From NCBI RefSeq assembly GCF_900142755.1, contig NZ_FRCA01000009.1, positions 174,317 through 238,316 on the forward strand: a stretch of 64,000 bases of DNA, written 5' to 3'. Shown here piece by piece: positions 43,913 through 52,644 of this stretch (positions are counted from its first letter, which is position 1; every line of letters begins with the position of its first letter). A program made the position numbers and the translations under genes. The stretch comes from Halomonas cupida (GTDB taxonomy: Bacteria; Pseudomonadota; Gammaproteobacteria; Pseudomonadales; Halomonadaceae). The notes beneath the pieces are model-generated. The model was given only the letters and a program-made list of their open reading frames with translations. It made no database searches and was not told where the DNA came from.

Positions 43913-44839
43913 TTAGCCGCTCTTCTGCGTTGGACCTTGGTGGAATATGTCAGTGATACAGTCACGGAACCAGCGCTGTGCAGGGTGTGTATCGTTACGC
44001 CGGTGCCATGACAGCGTGAAAGAGATTGGGTCGAGTTGGATGGGCGGCTTCCTCACGCAGAGATATTCAGCCTGCCCGGATGCTTCGAGCACACCCTCCA
44101 GAATCGTCGCTATCATATCCGACGAGGCGACGAGAGCGGGGGCTGCGTAGAGGTGAGGGAGCGTTAGGGCGAGGCGGCGCTTCAGCCCCTGCTTTGCCAG
44201 AGCCGCGTCGACGACGCCGAAACGGTCGTTCTCGGGCGAAACCAGGAGGTGCGACAGAGACAGAAATGTCTCGAGGTCCAAGTCCAGACTGGCAGCCGGA
44301 TGATCCTTCCGCAAGATACAGACGAAACGCTCATCGAATAGGGGGGCGTTCAGAATACGGCCAGTGGAAGAGGGCGGGACGCCGATGGTCATGTCCACTT
44401 CCCCAGCATCGAGCATCGAGATGGCATCATCCCGGCCAGTAAAACTCCGGACAGCAAGGGCTATTCCAGGGGCTGTCTCGCGCAGCTTCGCAACAAGCTG
44501 TGGCAAAAAACTGAACGCTGGGTGATCGGACAGGCCGATAGAGAGAGCGGCGGTGGATGTAGAGGGATCAAACTCTTGAGTGAAATCCAGAGTGCGCTGG
44601 ATTTCCGCCAACGCATGCCCAAGGGGCTCGGCCAAGTCGAGTGCCCTTGGCGTCGGCTGTAGCCCTTTTGGTCCGCGGACGAATAACTCATCCCGTAGCA
44701 GAACACGAAGTCTTGAGAGAGCAGCACTCATTGCTGGCTGGGTGCGCCCGATCCGTATACCTGCACGTGTGACGCTTCGTTCCACCATGAGTGCATCGAA
44801 CGCGACAAGCAGATTGAGATCTATGCCGTGAAGATTCAT
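43913..44839 (-). CDS. LysR-family transcriptional regulator
   Basis: 308-residue regulator of the NodD/SyrM-like group: MNLHGIDLNLLVAFDALMVERSVTRAGIR, followed by TQPAMSAALSRLRVLLRDELF, then an effector domain. The ATG at 44839 is chosen; a TTG eight codons earlier exists. It is divergent from the SnoaL-like/MBL gene pair, which it probably controls, and its 3' end abuts the SDR remnant. Effector unknown. Confidence 0.87.
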   Translation of the reverse strand: MNLHGIDLNLLVAFDALMVERSVTRAGIRIGRTQPAMSAALSRLRVLLRDELFVRGPKGLQPTPRALDLAEPLGHALAEIQRTLDFTQEFDPSTSTAALSIGLSDHPAFSFLPQLVAKLRETAPGIALAVRSFTGRDDAISMLDAGEVDMTIGVPPSSTGRILNAPLFDERFVCILRKDHPAASLDLDLETFLSLSHLLVSPENDRFGVVDAALAKQGLKRRLALTLPHLYAAPALVASSDMIATILEGVLEASGQAEYLCVRKPPIQLDPISFTLSWHRRNDTHPAQRWFRDCITDIFHQGPTQKSG

Positions 44840-44928
44840 GAAATGGATGTTAATGGATATCAAAAATCGATTTCAAGCATGTTCTTCACGCTCCTATGCT
44901 ATGACAGTCCTCTTGACGAGAATCTCCC

Positions 44929-45399
44929 ATGACTGACTCAGCTACTAAGCCCAGGACTCAGGTGGTGGGCTTGACCCCGGAAGATCGCAAGGCCATTGAG
45001 ACATTTTATCGCGCCTTCGAAGGCAGGCCGGAACTGCTCGATGATGCGGTCGCCGAGAATTGGCAGGACATCCCACTCCCGCCTGGCCAGGAAGCGGGCC
45101 GGGACGGAATGAAACCGCTCATCGCTGGTTTTTGGGCTGCGTTTCCCGATGCCAAGGTGTCGATCCACGAGATCATTGGCGCGCCGGGCTGCGCAGCTGT
45201 GCGGGCCATGATCTCCGGCACACATAAAGGCGAATGGTTCGGTATAGCGCCAACCGGCAAGTACTTCCATATGCCGATCCATGAATTCCATCACATCGCC
45301 GACGGCAGGTTGACCCATACCTGGCATCTCGAAGACTGGTTCGGATGGCTCAACCAGGTCGGCGCATGGCCCGCAGAAGAACAGAGGATCGAACGATAA
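44929..45399 (+). CDS. SnoaL-like ester cyclase/NTF2-fold protein
   Basis: 156-residue small alpha+beta-barrel protein of the SnoaL/ester-cyclase type. Family features: IETFYRAFEGRPELLDDAVAENW, GMKPLIAGFWAAFPDAKVSIHEIIGAPG, MISGTHKGEWFGIAPTGKYFHMPIHEFHHIADGRL and TWHLEDWFGWLNQVGA. Members act as cyclases, hydratases or simple binding folds. Precedes the exported MBL-fold gene by 34 bp in a likely operon under the divergent LysR. Confidence 0.87.
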   Translation: MTDSATKPRTQVVGLTPEDRKAIETFYRAFEGRPELLDDAVAENWQDIPLPPGQEAGRDGMKPLIAGFWAAFPDAKVSIHEIIGAPGCAAVRAMISGTHKGEWFGIAPTGKYFHMPIHEFHHIADGRLTHTWHLEDWFGWLNQVGAWPAEEQRIER

Positions 45400-45433
45400 A
45401 GGCCAGCCGCATCACAGGCTACGGAGAACCAGC

Positions 45434-46417
45434 ATGCAAGATAATATCGAAATACCACGACGGGATTTACTGAAGCTGGCAGTTCTTGCCGGGGTTGCCG
45501 GAACGCTGCCAGGAATCACCCGGGCGCAGGAAGAAGGCTCGGAACGCCTCCTTACCGACCGGCCCTTGCCTACAGTCGATGCACGGTTCCCGGCGGAAAT
45601 GGCACCGGGCGTTTTCATTCTGCCGGACAAGCGCATCCCCTTGGTGCCGAACATTGGCATTATCGTCGGAACGGACAGTGTTCTGGTGGTCGACTGCGGG
45701 CTGGGGATCGACAGCGCCGAGAACGTGCTGAACGTGACGCGCGAGCTCGCACCTGGACGGCAGATTATTCTGACCGTAACCCATGCTCACCCTGAGCACG
45801 GGTTCGGCGCCCAGGTGTTCCGGGACGAAGCACACATCTTTTACAACTCCCTGCAACGCGACTACTTAATGAGGTCTGCCCAGACGCTGCTCGCCGGTTT
45901 CAGAGAGGGTGTTCTTCCGCCAGCACATGTCCATCTGCTTGACGGGATTGAACCGACGCCGCCGCACAAAACCTATGACGGGGCAGGGGCAACGATCGAT
46001 CTCGGCGGTCGTGAAGTTCAATTCAGAACATGGGGTACCGCACACTCTCCCGGCGATCAGGTAGTCTACCTGGCGCAGGAAGGCATTCTATTTGCGGGCG
46101 ATTTGCTCGAGGAGCGCATGTTTCCGATCGTACCCAACTTCCCACCCATGATCGGGGAGGAAGACATCGATTTGACTCAGTGGGAGGTGGCGCTGAATGA
46201 TATCATGGAGCTGCAGCCACAGCTGATCGTGCCGGGGCATGGCAATCTCGGCGGTGCGGAAATCCCTGCGGACATACTTGGCTATTTCCGCACAGTCCGC
46301 GAACTGACGAAAGAAGCCTCCGAGCCAGTAGCGCGACTGGAAACATCCATTCGTAAAAGCTACCCGACTTGGGAGAACCCCGAGTTTATCCAGCCGTTAC
46401 TGACCTACCTGCGCTAG
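45434..46417 (+). CDS. Exported MBL-fold metallo-hydrolase
   Basis: 327-residue metallo-beta-lactamase-fold protein with a Tat-type signal (PRRDLLKLAVLAGVAG). The zinc motif is H117-A-H119-P-E121-H122, where the usual HxHxDH Asp is Glu; further ligands are suggested by GTAHSPGD, FAGDLLEERMF and VPGHGN. Belongs to the quinoprotein-relay/SoxH-like periplasmic group by overall pattern. GGAG precedes the ATG. Partner of the SnoaL-like gene. Substrate unknown, lactone or ester possible. Confidence 0.87.
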   Translation: MQDNIEIPRRDLLKLAVLAGVAGTLPGITRAQEEGSERLLTDRPLPTVDARFPAEMAPGVFILPDKRIPLVPNIGIIVGTDSVLVVDCGLGIDSAENVLNVTRELAPGRQIILTVTHAHPEHGFGAQVFRDEAHIFYNSLQRDYLMRSAQTLLAGFREGVLPPAHVHLLDGIEPTPPHKTYDGAGATIDLGGREVQFRTWGTAHSPGDQVVYLAQEGILFAGDLLEERMFPIVPNFPPMIGEEDIDLTQWEVALNDIMELQPQLIVPGHGNLGGAEIPADILGYFRTVRELTKEASEPVARLETSIRKSYPTWENPEFIQPLLTYLR

Positions 46418-46960
46418 CCTCAAGGGAACGGGGTTCATGGCCTACAAATCCCATTTCTCGGCCGTAGGTTTATGGAATCACCCAAGGCAGGGGCCTCGGG
46501 ACACTTTCGAAACGCGAGCGCGAAGTATTAGCCTGGGCTGCTGCCGGCCGACGACAGGCTGATATTTCGGTCTATCCATGCGCACGGTAGAGAACCGTCT
46601 TCGACGAGTAAGCCGACATCCTGGCGTGGCGGCCACAGCCGAAGCCGTCAGCATCGCGATTCGAAACGACGATATTGAAACAACATGACTGGTGTGCGCA
46701 CCGAATAGTCGTTGGGTGCCAAATCTGGCCACAGGCCCAGGAACTTCAAAATGCGGCGCATGACGCGCCGGATGCACATGGTTTGTTAATATCATATTTA
46801 ACATAATATACATTATGCGAACCCAAGTGCTCCTGAAGAGCAGACGGATCTCTTTCCGCTATCTGGCGGGATTTCGGCCATTGGCCTTGCCCCGTTCGCT
46901 GAGTTCGCACGTGACGATTCACGAACCTGATCCCCACGACCGATTTTCCTCGAGTTTGTT
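46418..46960. other. Degenerate intergenic region with gene remnant
   Basis: 543 bp between the convergent MBL and LysR genes. The central 46486-46688 part is a decayed LuxR-type helix-turn-helix; the right part (46700-46960) shows no gene. A short AT-rich stretch near 46785-46815 could be a relic promoter. Confidence 0.55.
46486..46688 (+). pseudogene. LuxR-type HTH C-terminal remnant, frameshifted
   Basis: Frame 1 reads GTLSKREREVLAWAAAGRRQADISV and then hits a TAG; after a shift the other frame reads MRTVENRLRRVSRHPGVAATAEAVSIAIRNDDIETT and a TGA. Together they form a typical LuxR (GerE) HTH, with the ERExL and TVxxHxxxIxxKL-like positions. The autoinducer-binding or receiver domain is missing. 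A deletion of several codons in the recognition-helix region is also implied (the expected LSxxT-like segment is absent). Confidence 0.65.
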
Positions 46961-47896
46961 TCACCAGGGCACGTCCATCCGGCCCAGGATGTCGGCAATC
47001 TCGCTCCGCAACCACTGCGACGCGGGATGGTTATCCTCCTGGGCTGTCCATATCAGGGACACATCCGGCACTGTCAGTGTCATTGGCACCGGGACCACCC
47101 GCAGGCCGAAGGCTTCACCGTAGCGTCGGGCCATTCGTGTTGGCAGCGTGGCAATCAACGGTGCGCTTGCCGCCATGCCCAGCACACCGAGGAACTCCGA
47201 TGAGGTAGCCACCACGTTGAGCTTGCCGCCTACCGCATCGAGCGCCGCTTCGAGACAGCCGTGCAGGCTCTCGCTGAGGCTAACCACGGAATGCGGCAGA
47301 CTCAGGTATTCCTCAAGCGAGATCGACTCCCCCAACGCCATCATGTCTGGATGGAACACGCAGCTCAATGACTGCTCAAACAGCGGCTGCTGTCGATAAC
47401 GCTGTGCCTGGCTGTCAAAACAGCCGATCGCCAGGTTCAATATGCGATCATCCAGCATGCGATAGACATCGCGCTGCTGTACCGGACGACCGTGAAGCCT
47501 CACCCCGGGTGCGCGCTGACGCAGGCGCGAAGCCAGTTCCGGCATCAGCAGCAACTCCACCTCGCTCGAGAACCCCATCCGGAAGATACGCTGGTCAGTC
47601 ATTGGGTCGAACTCCGACGTGGCATGAATGACCGCTTGCATCATGCCCAGTGCCTGCTCAACCGGCTCTGCCAATAGCTGAGCCCGCATGGTCGGCTGCA
47701 TGACCGTCCCCACGCGCACAAATAGTTCGTCCTGAAACAGCGTTCTCAGAAGTGACAGATTATGACTCATGGCCGGCTGGCGAATCTTCAGTCTCTCCGC
47801 GGCTCGAGTCACGCTGCGCTCCCGCATCATCGCGTCGAACGCGATCAACAGGTTCAGGTCGAAATTACGAAGATCGAAATGATCAATTGACTGCAT
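46961..47896 (-). CDS. LysR-family transcriptional regulator
   Basis: 311-residue regulator with HTH in FDLNLLIAFDAMMRERSVTRAAERL followed by KIRQPAMSHNLSLLRTLFQDELF. Divergent from the MBL-fold/alpha-beta hydrolase pair at 48-50 kb, which it presumably activates. Start at 47896 is chosen because the upstream extension would cross the divergent promoter. The two LysR genes on either side of the LuxR remnant belong to the same NodD-like subgroup. Confidence 0.86.
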   Translation of the reverse strand: MQSIDHFDLRNFDLNLLIAFDAMMRERSVTRAAERLKIRQPAMSHNLSLLRTLFQDELFVRVGTVMQPTMRAQLLAEPVEQALGMMQAVIHATSEFDPMTDQRIFRMGFSSEVELLLMPELASRLRQRAPGVRLHGRPVQQRDVYRMLDDRILNLAIGCFDSQAQRYRQQPLFEQSLSCVFHPDMMALGESISLEEYLSLPHSVVSLSESLHGCLEAALDAVGGKLNVVATSSEFLGVLGMAASAPLIATLPTRMARRYGEAFGLRVVPVPMTLTVPDVSLIWTAQEDNHPASQWLRSEIADILGRMDVPW

Positions 47897-47969
47897 TCTT
47901 TGGATCGATTTGGTTAATGTGTCTATCAGGAATACGCTGGCTGGCATCACAGGTCAACAGGAAAACTCA

Positions 47970-48914
47970 ATGACGTCCCCCACAACCTTTCGCGTTGGCG
48001 ATGCCCTGATCACCAAGGTGCCGGAGCTCGCCCTGGATACCGTCGATATCGCCCAGATCTTCCCACAAGGCTCCCCCCTGGTGCTGGCCAGCGAAGCATC
48101 GCATTGGGGTGAGCGGAGTTTCGACTCCGCGCATGGCCTTCTGCGCCAGAGTATTCACGCCTGGGTGGTTCAGACGCCAACGCATACCGTGCTGGTCGAT
48201 ACCGGCACCGGCAACGACAAACAGCGCCCAACGGCACCACTGTTCCATCAGCTCGATGAGCCTTTTCTGGAGCGCCTCGAGGCGATCGGCGTATCGCCCG
48301 AGGCGGTGGATCTGGTGCTGCTTACCCATATACACGCCGACCATGTCGGCTGGAATACCCGGTTGCGGGATGGAATTTGGGTACCGACCTTTCCCAATGC
48401 CCGTTATGTCTTCTCCGAGCGAGAGTACGCCTACAACCGAGCCCTCTCCCAGGATCGTGAATCGGTGGCATCGGTCCAGCGACAGGCTGGCCTTGGCGAA
48501 CCAGGCCATGAGCCGCTTCCCGGTGTCTTCGAGGATAGTATCCAGCCCATCGTGACGGCCGGACTGGATCAGCGGATCGAGATCGACGAGTCCGATGTCG
48601 AGGGGTTCCGTTTCCATTCCACTCCAGGGCACAGCATCGATCATGCTTCCATCTCGCTGACTTCCCGAGGTGAGACCGCGCTGTTCTGGGGCGACATCAT
48701 GCATCATCCGCTGCAGTTCCGGCGTCCCGAGATCAACTCGGTGTATTGCGAATTCGCAGATGAGGCCCGGCAGTCTCGCCGCAAGGCCATTCGTCAGGCC
48801 GCCGAGCTCGATGCCCTCGTCTTCACTACTCACTTCGGAGACAGCTCCGTAGGTCGAGTCACTCGCCATGCACACGACTTTGATTGGCAGTTCGTTCAAG
48901 GAGCTCAGTCATGA
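47970..48914 (+). CDS. MBL-fold metallo-hydrolase
   Basis: 314-residue cytosolic metallo-beta-lactamase-fold protein. Intact dinuclear zinc motif His120-Ile-His122-Ala-Asp124-His125 (THIHADHVGW), additional ligand STPGHSIDHAS and FWGDIMHHP, and near the C-terminus FTTHFGDSS. Similar to lactonase-type and AHL-lactonase-like enzymes, but substrate is not deducible. Overlaps the alpha/beta hydrolase gene (ATGA), so the two enzymes are made together. AGGAAA before the ATG. Confidence 0.88.
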   Translation: MTSPTTFRVGDALITKVPELALDTVDIAQIFPQGSPLVLASEASHWGERSFDSAHGLLRQSIHAWVVQTPTHTVLVDTGTGNDKQRPTAPLFHQLDEPFLERLEAIGVSPEAVDLVLLTHIHADHVGWNTRLRDGIWVPTFPNARYVFSEREYAYNRALSQDRESVASVQRQAGLGEPGHEPLPGVFEDSIQPIVTAGLDQRIEIDESDVEGFRFHSTPGHSIDHASISLTSRGETALFWGDIMHHPLQFRRPEINSVYCEFADEARQSRRKAIRQAAELDALVFTTHFGDSSVGRVTRHAHDFDWQFVQGAQS

Positions 48915-49918
48915 ATGTTGACATCACGCCCGATACGTTGCTTCACGATACCTATCTCATTGATAGCGACACCGTCGGCATACGGTTGCAGCTACGCCGT
49001 AGACGTCGTTCCGATATGCATCGGGCCAGTTCGCGCAATACTTTGCTGTTGATGCACGGTGCCACCTTTCCTGGCGAGAGCTTGTTCGATGTTCCCGTCG
49101 ATGGAATTTCGTTCATGGACGTTCTGGCCATGGCCGGATTCGATGTGTGGGCGGTGGATGTTCGCGGTTATGGCGGGTCTACTCGCCCTGCCGAGATGAT
49201 GGCCCCGACCGACGCCAATCCACCGCTGACACCGGCTCGGGTCGCGGTGCGTGATCTGGCTACGGCGGTCGACTATATCCTTGCCGAAAATTCCATCGAG
49301 CGCCTCAATCTCGTGGCCATGTCCTGGGGAGGATCGGTCGCGGGGATATATGCCAGCCAGCATGGCGAGCGCCTTGAAAAACTGGCGCTGGTCGCACCGC
49401 TGTGGCTGTCGAGTCGCCCTCTGCGCATCGATGCGGGACAGCCACTGACGGCCTGGCGCCTGGCGCGTATCGACGACTTTCGTCAGGCATGGCTGGCGGG
49501 TGTCCCGGTCGAGCACCGGGAAGCCCTGTTACCACCGGGCTGGTTCGAGCAGTGGGCGGTGGTGACCAATGCCACTGACCCGGAGGCTCCCGAGCCGAAT
49601 ACCATTCGTGCGCCGGGCGGAGCCCTCCAGGACACTCGCGAACATTGGCTCTCCGACCGCCCTCTCTATGATCCTAGCGCGATCACAGCGCCAGTGCTGC
49701 TGGTGCACGCCGAGTGGGACCAGGACGTAAGAATCGACATGATGCAGGATCTGTTCACGCGCCTCGACAATGCAGCGTACCGACGCTGGATCGAGATCGG
49801 CCGCGGTACCCATATGATCCTGATGGAACCGGGCCGTTGGCAGGCGTTCGATGCCATCGTTGCCTTCCTGCGTGAACCCAACGGTACCATCCGCGAGGAC
49901 GGCAACATGGATCGCTAG
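48911..49918 (+). CDS. Alpha/beta hydrolase
   Basis: 335-residue alpha/beta-fold hydrolase. Nucleophile Ser138 in A-M-S-W-G (an AxSxG-type elbow), oxyanion loop LLMHGATFPG near residue 46, acid in HAEWDQDV and catalytic His in GRGTHMILMEP. AAGGAG precedes the ATG, which overlaps the MBL stop. The pair could open and degrade a lactone or ester substrate in sequence. Function unassigned. Confidence 0.86.
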   Translation: MNVDITPDTLLHDTYLIDSDTVGIRLQLRRRRRSDMHRASSRNTLLLMHGATFPGESLFDVPVDGISFMDVLAMAGFDVWAVDVRGYGGSTRPAEMMAPTDANPPLTPARVAVRDLATAVDYILAENSIERLNLVAMSWGGSVAGIYASQHGERLEKLALVAPLWLSSRPLRIDAGQPLTAWRLARIDDFRQAWLAGVPVEHREALLPPGWFEQWAVVTNATDPEAPEPNTIRAPGGALQDTREHWLSDRPLYDPSAITAPVLLVHAEWDQDVRIDMMQDLFTRLDNAAYRRWIEIGRGTHMILMEPGRWQAFDAIVAFLREPNGTIREDGNMDR

Positions 49919-50132
49919 CATCAAAACACTGCAATGGCACGCTCAAGGCCAGGTACGTGCGGCATGGCCCAGCCTTCCAGCGCGGAACTGGCGCGCCGTC
50001 AACGTCTGGCAGCCGAAGGAAGCATGACGTCGGGCAACTAACGTCATCTCCTCGGTCTGTAACGGGCTGAAGTCAGACACTGGGGAAACAGGGCATATAG
50101 GTAACCTGGGTCGGCTTCAGCCAATGTATCGA

Positions 50133-50855
50133 TCAAGGCGTCGTCATCGTTGCCGGTTGGTTCTGGAATTCCGCGAGAATGTCCTGTCGTGCCTGTTCAA
50201 TCGCCTTGCTGTAGGCCTCGGCCAGGTGGGGATACAACGGCGGCTGATCCCACTCTCCCTCCGCCACCTGCTCCACACTGCCGGACTGATGGAGAAGATA
50301 GCGATTGTCGTCAAGGTCGATGACCGAACTCAGGTGATTCACCGTGGCCACCGGATCACTGGTGGGGATGAACCCGTAATAGCTTCTCGTCAGCCCATGG
50401 GCACCGATGGAAACAACGATCAGCTTGTCGATCTGGTAGCGTGGCTTCAGTGGTCTGAAGTCATGAGCCGAGTATCCATCCTGCCGGTTATCAACTTCCT
50501 GGAAGTCTTCAATCCTCAGTGGTTCCGGGATCATCACGACCTCATAACCGCGGTCTTCCAGTGACGCTGCCAGTTCCTGTGGAATGTCTTTCAGAGCCTG
50601 GTTATCCCAGTCCTGCATAGCCTCACGCAGATCCAGAGTCATTTCATTATTGATCGCGAGATCCAGAAGCCCCTGTGGGCCTATTTTATAGAGCTGCGGT
50701 TGATTGACGACAGACGCCGTAACTCCGATACGCTCATGCTTTTCCTGCCAGACACTCTGGTGCATGGCTACGGGGGCCTGGCGGTTGGCACATCCACTGA
50801 TCAGCAGTGCGGCGGCGCTGATGACCAGCACTGAAGTCGGAAACCTTATTCGCAT
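50133..50855 (-). CDS. Hypothetical lipoprotein
   Basis: 240-residue lipoprotein: signal MRIRFPTSVLVISAAALLISGC with lipobox ISGC (Cys22). The mature part has no domain I recognise; it contains RYQIDKLIVVSIGAHGLTRSYYGFIPTSDPVA, suggesting a mixed alpha/beta domain, and a helical C-terminus rich in A/E/Q. GGGAAG precedes the ATG. Convergent with the hydrolase, no operon partner seen. Confidence 0.8.
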   Translation of the reverse strand: MRIRFPTSVLVISAAALLISGCANRQAPVAMHQSVWQEKHERIGVTASVVNQPQLYKIGPQGLLDLAINNEMTLDLREAMQDWDNQALKDIPQELAASLEDRGYEVVMIPEPLRIEDFQEVDNRQDGYSAHDFRPLKPRYQIDKLIVVSIGAHGLTRSYYGFIPTSDPVATVNHLSSVIDLDDNRYLLHQSGSVEQVAEGEWDQPPLYPHLAEAYSKAIEQARQDILAEFQNQPATMTTP

Positions 50856-51041
50856 TATATGGCGCTTCCCTGGTAATTGAATTCCCTGCATCTGCGTATG
50901 CAAGTCTGAACTTCACGGCCCCTTCTACGGGTTCCGCATGTCGGAATTCACTATACCTGGGATTACAGCCGTAACGATTCCGATTACCGACTGAGCACAG
51001 GGAAGCCATACCTTCATCATGATTGATATCGATGAGCGGAC

Positions 51042-52466
51042 TTATTGCTCGCCAGAACAGGCGATAAGCTCGGCCAGGTGTCTATACCCCTCTTCCAGGG
51101 CCTGGCCCGTTAGATTGGTCACACCCAGGAGTAATCCCTTGCGAGCGTTGCTTCGCGTCGCAAACCAGGGAGACAGCGGCGCCGGAGCTAACCCAGCCTC
51201 CCTCGCCATATCGGCGATCTGAACATCGTCAACATCGTCGGGCAGATCGACCAGTAACGACAGACCGGCCATTTTCCTCACGCAAGCCGACCCTTCCATC
51301 AGCTCAAGCAACGCATTGCGTCGTTGTGCATACAACCGCTTCATACGTCGAATGTGGCGAAGGTAATGGCCGTCTCGCAAGAATTCCGCCACGGCCAACT
51401 GGCTGGGCAGCGCAGACGCTGGCGACAATGCTGCCGCGGTATCTCCGGCACGGCTTGCCAACATGGGCGGCACCACCATGAAACCGAGTCGCAACCTTGG
51501 GCTGATGGTTTTGCTGAAAGTGCCGATATGAATCACTCTGCCATCATGATCCAGCGACGCCAATGCCGGAGGGGCACGGCCGCTTAGTTGCAGCTCGCTC
51601 AGGTAGTCATCTTCGATAACCCAGCCAGCGTTCTCCCTGGCCCAGATCAGCAGTGCCTGGCGGCGAGCCAGCGACAGCTGCATTCCCAACGGTGCTTGCT
51701 GGCTGGCTGTCACAACAGCCAACTGAGCTTCTGCCGCTAGCGTCACTCCCTGCTCAACACAGACTCCCTGTTCATCTACTGGTATTGGTACAGGGGTATA
51801 TCCTGCCAATGACAAGGAGTGCCGCGTCAGTGGGTAGCAAGGATCCTCAACCCAGACACGTTGCGAATCCAGCCGCAGCATATGTAGCGCGAGACCCAAC
51901 GCACCAGCGTAGCCATTGGTGATGATGACCTGATCTGGAGAGCAGAGCAGCCCACGAGCCACAGACAGGTAGGCAGCAATTTCCTTGCGCAATACCAGCT
52001 CTCCGCGCGGATCGGGATAGCGCAATGTTTCCGCCACGGCCTGTCGCGAACAGCGCAGCATTATTCGAGACCAGAGCTTGTAGGGAAAGCCATCTTGCGC
52101 AGGCACCCCCACTTGAAAAGGTTTAGGGGCGCTGTCCAGGTCCTGATAGAGGTCGGGTAACGGTAGCTGCGAGGCCCGGTCGGTAATCTCTGGTAGAGCT
52201 GGCAGTACCGAGGCCACGAAAGTACCGGCGGATCCCTTCGAGATGACCAACTGATCATCACCTAGCCTGTCATAAGCCGTTTTAACGGTTCCCCGCGAAA
52301 CGCCCAACTGTACTGCGAGATCACGCCACGAAGGCAGCCGCGCACCCTCGTACAAATGCCCCTGTCGAATTGCGTCAGAGATATTGGCGCGTATCTGCTC
52401 AGCCAGAGAGCGGCTGCCGTGGCGATCAAGTGAAAAGCGAAGCTTGCTCATTGGCCAATGGTACAT
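51042..52466 (-). CDS. MocR-type regulator (GntR HTH fused to PLP aminotransferase domain)
   Basis: 474-residue MocR/PdxR-like protein. N-terminal GntR winged helix (RSLAEQIRANISDAIRQGHLYEGARLPSWRDLAVQLGVSRGTVKTAYDRL, about residues 15-70) and a C-terminal fold-type I aminotransferase-like domain with the PLP lysine in GTFSKTISPRLRLGF. Such proteins sense PLP or an amino-acid-derived ligand. Start ambiguous: ATG 52466 or 52451. The promoter side faces the tlpA-like gene and contains TACCA-N4-TGGTA and TGGTAC repeats, plausible MocR binding sites. Confidence 0.9.
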   Translation of the reverse strand: MYHWPMSKLRFSLDRHGSRSLAEQIRANISDAIRQGHLYEGARLPSWRDLAVQLGVSRGTVKTAYDRLGDDQLVISKGSAGTFVASVLPALPEITDRASQLPLPDLYQDLDSAPKPFQVGVPAQDGFPYKLWSRIMLRCSRQAVAETLRYPDPRGELVLRKEIAAYLSVARGLLCSPDQVIITNGYAGALGLALHMLRLDSQRVWVEDPCYPLTRHSLSLAGYTPVPIPVDEQGVCVEQGVTLAAEAQLAVVTASQQAPLGMQLSLARRQALLIWARENAGWVIEDDYLSELQLSGRAPPALASLDHDGRVIHIGTFSKTISPRLRLGFMVVPPMLASRAGDTAAALSPASALPSQLAVAEFLRDGHYLRHIRRMKRLYAQRRNALLELMEGSACVRKMAGLSLLVDLPDDVDDVQIADMAREAGLAPAPLSPWFATRSNARKGLLLGVTNLTGQALEEGYRHLAELIACSGEQ

Positions 52467-52488
52467 AAAAACTTACCAATCCTGGTAC
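52459..52488. promoter_or_regulatory. Putative MocR binding region (TGGTAC direct repeat and TACCA/TGGTA inverted repeat)
   Basis: TGGTAC occurs at 52459-52464 and 52483-52488, 24 bp apart, and TACCA-ATCC-TGGTA forms an inverted repeat at 52474-52487. The region overlaps the mocR start. Direct repeats with such spacing are typical of MocR-type autoregulation. Pattern-based only. Confidence 0.45.
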
Positions 52489-52540
52489 TTTCTATTGGAT
52501 CATGGTCGGCCTCAGAATCGCTACCAACTGCACTACCTAA

Positions 52541-52590
52541 TATGGCCCCGTACTTATGGACCCGTACTTATGGACCCGTATTTATGGACC
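52541..52590. repeat. 14-bp tandem repeat, about 3.6 copies, upstream of tlpA-like gene
   Basis: Units TATGGCCCCGTACT, TATGGACCCGTACT, TATGGACCCGTATT and a partial TATGGACC run head to tail. It lies 55-104 bp upstream of the double-TlpA start, within its promoter region. Each unit includes GTAC/GGACC elements, so it could be a regulator array or a slippage-prone length switch. Confidence 0.85.
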
Positions 52591-52644
52591 ATAGTTATCA
52601 CCCGTAGCGCTTGCCATGCCGAATTTACCCGCAGGATGAGATTG

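Noticed and set aside
49919-50132. Gap between convergent hydrolase and lipoprotein genes checked for small genes or terminator
   Set aside because: No frame with a ribosome-binding site and no clear hairpin plus T tract found.
50600-50760. Possible RNA gene near the lipoprotein
   Set aside because: The region is ordinary lipoprotein coding sequence; no tRNA-like cloverleaf or rRNA segment seen anywhere in the window.
52541-52590. Short tandem array considered as CRISPR
   Set aside because: Units are 14 bp head to tail with no spacers and no cas genes.
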